Assembly (NCBI GenBank): GCA_937927975.1
Contig: CALEZT010000090.1
Location: 1-16,859 of the forward strand
DNA length: 16,859 nt
Direction of reading: 5' to 3'
From: an uncultured Phycisphaerales bacterium
GTDB taxonomy: Bacteria; Planctomycetota; Phycisphaerae; Sedimentisphaerales; Anaerobacaceae
In this document: one piece after another, positions 13,902 through 16,859 of the stretch
Numbering within the stretch: position 1 is the stretch's first letter
Layout of the letters: every line of letters starts with the position of its first letter
Notes under the pieces: generated by a model
What the model was told of the DNA's origin: nothing
Database searches by the model: none
Seen by the model: only the letters and a program-made list of their open reading frames with translations
Translations under genes and position numbers: made by a program

Positions 13902-13980
13902 CTCCGTGTGCTCTGGGTTCTCTGTGGCAGAAGGCCAAGAAGAAAGTTCTTGGGCCACAGAGGGCACAGAGACCACAGAG
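13902..13980. repeat. imperfect inverted repeat of CTCTGTG/CACAGAG units
   Basis: The 27-bp arms at 13902-13928 and 13954-13980 are near-reverse-complements ending in TTCTCTGTGGC and GCCACAGAGGGCACAGAGA. The outer arms are built of repeated CACAGAG-like units. It is a second, unrelated MITE-like palindrome in the dgkA-RHS gap. Confidence 0.6.
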
Positions 13981-14171
13981 AAGACAGCCTGAGAGCCAAG
14001 CCGGAACCAGGCCGCGTTTATCGGTTTGCAGGGTGCCGACGGAGAGAGGGGGCCAGTCCGGCGAGTCTCGACTGTCTCCGCTGGTACCCCATCATGCGTC
14101 AAACGCGCTCTTCCCTCAAGCGGAGAACGGGGGTGCGATCCGACTGTCCGCTCGTCTCCCGCAGTTGTAGG

Positions 14172-14188
14172 GTGGGTTCTTAACCCAC
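14172..14188. repeat. GTGGGTT-CTT-AACCCAC palindromic element
   Basis: Perfect 7-bp arms with a 3-nt loop lie 25 bp beyond the stop codon of the RHS remnant at 14213. It is another short intergenic palindrome and may mark the junction where the RHS fragment was cut. Confidence 0.5.
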
Positions 14189-14212
14189 GCGTTCTCTTGT
14201 TCTGAATCGCAA

Positions 14213-14554
14213 TTAATATGGCGTCCCCGGAATCCGACGATTGTACTCGGCGATGATGTGATCGCCGTCGTAGACGTACTTGACCTGCGTGGTCCCATCG
14301 ACTTTCTTCTCGATCCTGCGGCCCGCGGCGTCGTACGCGTACTCGATCCGGTCCCAGCCTTCGCCGTCGGGCATCGCGCCCGTCCAGCGGATGCGGTCGA
14401 TCCACAGGCAGTCCGAACCCGACGAGCCGCTGCTGTCCTTGATGAACTTCCAGCGGATCGTGTGCGTGCCCGCGCCCGTGATCGTCCAGGGGCCCGATTC
14501 TGTCCAATCCTTGCTCCCGGCGCGGCATCGGAATGACTCAGACACGGATTTCAC
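14213..14554 (-). pseudogene. RHS/YD-repeat gene fragment with a jelly-roll-like segment
   Basis: From about 14513 down, the frame encodes SGPWTITGAGTHTIRW, then KDSSGSSGSDCLWIDRIRW (a lectin/MAM-like jelly-roll end). It continues with the RHS sequence GWDRIEYAYDAAGRRIEKKV and YVYDGDHIIAEYN, then stops after RRIPGTPY. The GTG at 14554 lies inside a small tandem repeat, so the first dozen codons are probably not RHS-derived. The fragment lacks the RHS core end (DPxG motif) that the larger gene at 15637-16859 has. The last 140 bp of shared sequence are 97% identical to that gene. This is a displaced, truncated RHS piece; an alternative is a short orphan tail with no function. Confidence 0.7.
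14240..14379 (-). repeat. direct repeat copy A of an RHS segment
   Basis: These 140 bp match 16720-16859 at the same orientation with four mismatches that I could count. It encodes the RHS stretch around EYAYD-AGRRIEKKV. The identity stops sharply at 14239/16719, where the two reading frames diverge. The right-hand copy reaches the window end, so the repeat may be longer. Confidence 0.9.
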
Positions 14555-14560
14555 GGATTC
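14543..14560. repeat. two tandem CACGGATT units
   Basis: CACGGATTT and CACGGATTC follow each other directly between the two RHS remnants. The unit is short, but it sits exactly where the RHS coding sequence is interrupted. Confidence 0.4.
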
Positions 14561-14572
14561 ACACAGCCTCGA

Positions 14573-14746
14573 TTAACCAGCATCCTTCATCAATCGACAA
14601 TTCCGACAAATATTCTGCCCGGAATTCGTCGAATTGTCAAGCGAAAGTAACCGGCTGGCTGTGTCATACGAGTAGTCCATGCCCGCGCCGTTGGCGTAGT
14701 CCAGGCCCGTCCGGCGGGATACGAATAGTGGATTCGCCGTATCCAG
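14573..14746 (-). pseudogene. second RHS/YD-repeat gene remnant
   Basis: A 57-codon open stretch encodes RRTGLDYANGAGMDYSYDTA, then SRLLSLDNSTN, which is recognisable YD-repeat sequence. It then runs into unrelated residues and a TAA at 14573-14575. An in-frame TAG at 14747-14749 closes the upstream side and there is no start or RBS. With the piece at 14213-14554 it suggests that an older RHS gene was broken here. Confidence 0.6.
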
Positions 14747-14786
14747 CTACTCGCTAAAGCGTAAACGGGCTGACCCCGGAAGTCCC

Positions 14787-15605
14787 CTACTCTCCTTTGG
14801 CTCCGCTCTTCCCCTTCCTCTGATCGCCACTACTCGACTCTACCTTTCGTTCATAAGAATAAGGAATCGCTACTCCGTCAACTACTACTTGCAGAAATCG
14901 TTCACCACTGAGGGCCCGGTAGGTATAGGGAACCAAGACCTCGTCGCCTACATCTCTATTGCTCTCGTCAAAGCCAGACAATCCACCAAGATACTGCCTA
15001 ATCAGCAACCCTGGGAAATAGCGTTCCCAGATGGGCAGATCATCATCGTCACACTCGAGATTGCTGCAACCAAGACGCTCCACTTGCGTAAGGATGCCCC
15101 GAATCATCGCAGGCAGGTCTCCTCTATAGAAGCCAACTTGGAGTACCACACGTCTGGCATCCACGACTCCTTCAGTATATCGTAGATCAGCAAACGTTGT
15201 CCTTGGGGTGACAGGCAAAGTAAATGACATGATTCCCGTTCGGTCTTGTCCTGGACGCACCCGAGTGTACCTCGCCGTCGGTGGTGCGTACCACACTATA
15301 GCAGTGGGCACATCATGTCGCTTCCTCAGAAACAGGGTGCTGCCGTCTTCGCTCAGATACGTTTCAAACGAAGATCCTCCGGTCACGTTGACATTGTCGC
15401 ACAGCCAAATATCATCCTCCGTACCGTTCCTGAACCGGTAGCATACATCGAACGTGCTATCAGTCACATCTAAGCGAGTGACTATAAGCGTTGCTCGCGG
15501 TACATCGTTTGCATCAGCCATTCTATCCCTGCATTCTGCAATACTGTATTCTGCTAATCCCACGCATAACGATATTCCCACAACTAGCCTCACTAATCTA
15601 CTCAT
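14787..15605 (-). CDS. secreted protein of unknown family downstream of an RHS toxin tip (candidate immunity or partner)
   Basis: This 272-aa protein begins with a Sec-type signal peptide (MSRLVRLVVGISLCVGLAEY, cleavage probably after SIA). No lipobox is evident. The mature part is beta-rich (ATLIVTRLDVTDSTFDVCYRF, FRNGTEDDIWLCDN), with cysteines in VCYRF, LCDN and GCSNLEC, and a Ser/Lys/Gly-rich tail. I do not recognise the family. A strong AAGGAGG lies about 7 nt before the ATG at 15605. The gap to the RHS gene stop is only 31 nt, so the two are co-transcribed. Like the RHS tip, its GC content is visibly lower than the rest of the window. Position and base composition suggest it protects against, or works with, the tip. 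An exported immunity protein would imply toxin action outside the cytoplasm. Confidence 0.8.
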   Translation of the reverse strand: MSRLVRLVVGISLCVGLAEYSIAECRDRMADANDVPRATLIVTRLDVTDSTFDVCYRFRNGTEDDIWLCDNVNVTGGSSFETYLSEDGSTLFLRKRHDVPTAIVWYAPPTARYTRVRPGQDRTGIMSFTLPVTPRTTFADLRYTEGVVDARRVVLQVGFYRGDLPAMIRGILTQVERLGCSNLECDDDDLPIWERYFPGLLIRQYLGGLSGFDESNRDVGDEVLVPYTYRALSGERFLQVVVDGVAIPYSYERKVESSSGDQRKGKSGAKGE

Positions 15606-15636
15606 GTCAAGTCCTCCTTCTCAATGCAGGATGGCT

Positions 15637-16859
15637 TTAGGGGTAAGCTGGTACCCAGTCTGGTGACCATTTTGACCAAGACATATCTGGCGTATTCACT
15701 GCGTACCCAGGTCGGACCGCAACCCAACTGTATCCGGGCACCTTTGTCAGATATGCATGGCGTATTAGATTCTCTGTTTTCATAGCCCCTTGCTCAGCCT
15801 TCTTTCTCTCTCGCGTAGGTAAGTATCCTTCTACGACATGTTGATATGCGTGCCGCAATTCATGAGCTAACGAAACCAGTGGAGGGAACTTGTGCCAATT
15901 GCGTTCTACCTCCAGATCTATATCGTTGAAGTCAGGATCCCAGTGCACAGTAAACGTCGAGGACCGATACGCAGTATCCAGCCGTATGCCGGGGGCGGCC
16001 GTTATCGTCACTACTTCATTAGCGTCTTCTATCGCTGATATCATCCCGGCAATATTGTATTCGTACCCCAACCACATCAGGATCTGGATATTCCAAAATG
16101 TATCCTCACTGCCGTTGGCTAGTTGAGCACCTGTCTTAGTCTTCCAATCGGTACCTGACCTCTTGTATATTGCTTTCTGCCAAGACACCACCTCATCAAG
16201 ATCATCAAACGTATGCACCCATATCATGTCCCCGTTATCGTCGAAGCACGCAAACTGAACCTTATTGTATCCCCACTCAGTTGCCTCGGCAGGCATATTC
16301 AGGATACCATAGTAGATCATCCCGGTTGGATCCACACGGTTGAGTGCGTTGTTTCCGCAGTACGCATACCAATTCATCCCGTCGGCGTAGCCTATCGGAT
16401 CGGTCTGGAGGAATCTGCCGATTTCGGGATTGTAGTAGCGGGCTCGGTAATAGTAGAGCCCCGTATCCTTGTCGAACTCCCGGCCGGTGAACATGAAGCG
16501 GTTGGGATGGTCGGCGTCGCTGGCGGCCACCTGGCCATAGACGCTGTACTCGTAGAGCTGGGTCACGTTGCCTGCGGAATTCGTCATCGCGACACAGGAG
16601 CCCAGGGCGTCGTAGTGGTAGTAGTGCGTGCCGGCGTAGGCGCCGCTCGATTCGATCATACAGATCGGCTCATCCACGCAGGGGCCGTGGACGTACTTTC
16701 GCAGCAGAGTGCCAGCGCTATTGTACTCGGCGATGATGTGATCGCCGTCGTAGACGTACTTGACCTGCGTGGTCCCATCGACTTTCTTCTCGATCCTTCT
16801 TCCCGCGGGGTCGTACGCGTACTCGATCCGGTCCCAGCCTTCGCCGTCGGGCATCGCGC
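15637..16859 (-). CDS. RHS-repeat protein, 5' partial, with C-terminal HExxH metallopeptidase-like toxin tip
   Basis: The gene runs off the window at its 5' end. Counting from the Met at 16854, 405 residues are visible. Residues 1-118 are YD repeats (YAYDPAGRR, YVYDGDHIIAEY, YEYSVYGQVAA). Residues 119-178 are the RHS core end (FTGREFDKDTGLYYYRARYY, GRFLQTDPIGYADG, NALNRVDPTG). After DPTG at 178 the sequence changes to a 227-residue variable tip with lower GC. The tip carries SLAHELRHAYQHVVEG (H331-E332-x-x-H335), with later acidic candidates E354 and E361 for the third zinc ligand. That pattern resembles NleD/M91-type metallopeptidase effectors found as polymorphic toxin tips. The family assignment is by motif only. 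The next gene downstream is a candidate immunity protein. Confidence 0.85.
   Translation of the reverse strand, partial: AMPDGEGWDRIEYAYDPAGRRIEKKVDGTTQVKYVYDGDHIIAEYNSAGTLLRKYVHGPCVDEPICMIESSGAYAGTHYYHYDALGSCVAMTNSAGNVTQLYEYSVYGQVAASDADHPNRFMFTGREFDKDTGLYYYRARYYNPEIGRFLQTDPIGYADGMNWYAYCGNNALNRVDPTGMIYYGILNMPAEATEWGYNKVQFACFDDNGDMIWVHTFDDLDEVVSWQKAIYKRSGTDWKTKTGAQLANGSEDTFWNIQILMWLGYEYNIAGMISAIEDANEVVTITAAPGIRLDTAYRSSTFTVHWDPDFNDIDLEVERNWHKFPPLVSLAHELRHAYQHVVEGYLPTRERKKAEQGAMKTENLIRHAYLTKVPGYSWVAVRPGYAVNTPDMSWSKWSPDWVPAYP
16720..16859 (-). repeat. direct repeat copy B of an RHS segment, at the window end
   Basis: This is the right-hand copy of the 140-bp repeat described at 14240-14379 and lies within the intact RHS reading frame. 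A repeat of this kind at a contig end is a common reason for assembly to stop. Confidence 0.9.

Noticed and set aside
13771..13980. CRISPR-like array
   Set aside because: The repeats are inverted pairs of different sequences, not evenly spaced direct repeats, and no cas gene is present.

Overview
The window reads as accessory chromosome of a GC-rich, Gram-negative-like bacterium, most probably a planctomycete (Phycisphaerae-type). This taxonomic guess is an inference. It rests on an McsA/McsB protein-arginine-kinase pair outside an obvious Firmicutes setting, a CBM9+DUF5916 predicted outer-membrane protein, an FG-GAP/VCBS protein, RHS/YD-repeat genes and many short palindromic repeats between genes. 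The first 43 bases exactly match the Illumina TruSeq universal adapter, so the left edge is a library or assembly artefact. The right edge cuts an RHS gene inside a repeat that also occurs 2.48 kb upstream.

Layout. 171-1167 (minus): an AbrB-type antitoxin and a PIN-domain toxin overlap by 4 nt, followed by a small hypothetical gene; a promoter with an operator-like inverted repeat lies just upstream. 1200-2095: mostly noncoding, with a palindrome-overlapped extended -10 box and a possible HEPN-like gene remnant. 2096-3796 (plus): mcsA-mcsB, with the key McsB catalytic and phosphoarginine-binding motifs intact. 3797-4525: noncoding, with small repeats. 4526-7244 (plus): a tight operon of a CTP-type nucleotidyltransferase, a GNAT acetyltransferase and a CDP-glycerol-glycerophosphotransferase-like protein, suggesting a phosphopolyol or phosphocholine decoration of a surface polymer. 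7374-9416 (minus): a CBM9/DUF5916 predicted outer-membrane barrel protein, convergent with that operon across a hairpin.

9781-13742 (plus): a consensus sigma-70-type promoter drives an asparagine-synthase-like protein that lacks the catalytic Cys2, a doubtful small ORF, an exported FG-GAP/VCBS protein and a DgkA-type diacylglycerol kinase. 13743-14760: an island of at least four unrelated palindromic or tandem repeats plus two broken RHS pieces. 14787-16859 (minus): the 3' end of an RHS gene whose C-terminal tip is a low-GC domain with an HExxH zinc-protease motif, followed 31 nt later by a secreted low-GC protein that could be its partner or immunity protein.

Working together: two envelope-related operons (4526-7244 and 9781-13742) flank an outer-membrane protein gene. 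The AbrB/PIN and RHS modules are conflict systems at the window edges. The most interesting loci are the RHS metallopeptidase tip with its unrecognised partner, the Cys-less asparagine synthase operon, and the CDP-polyol-type three-gene cassette.
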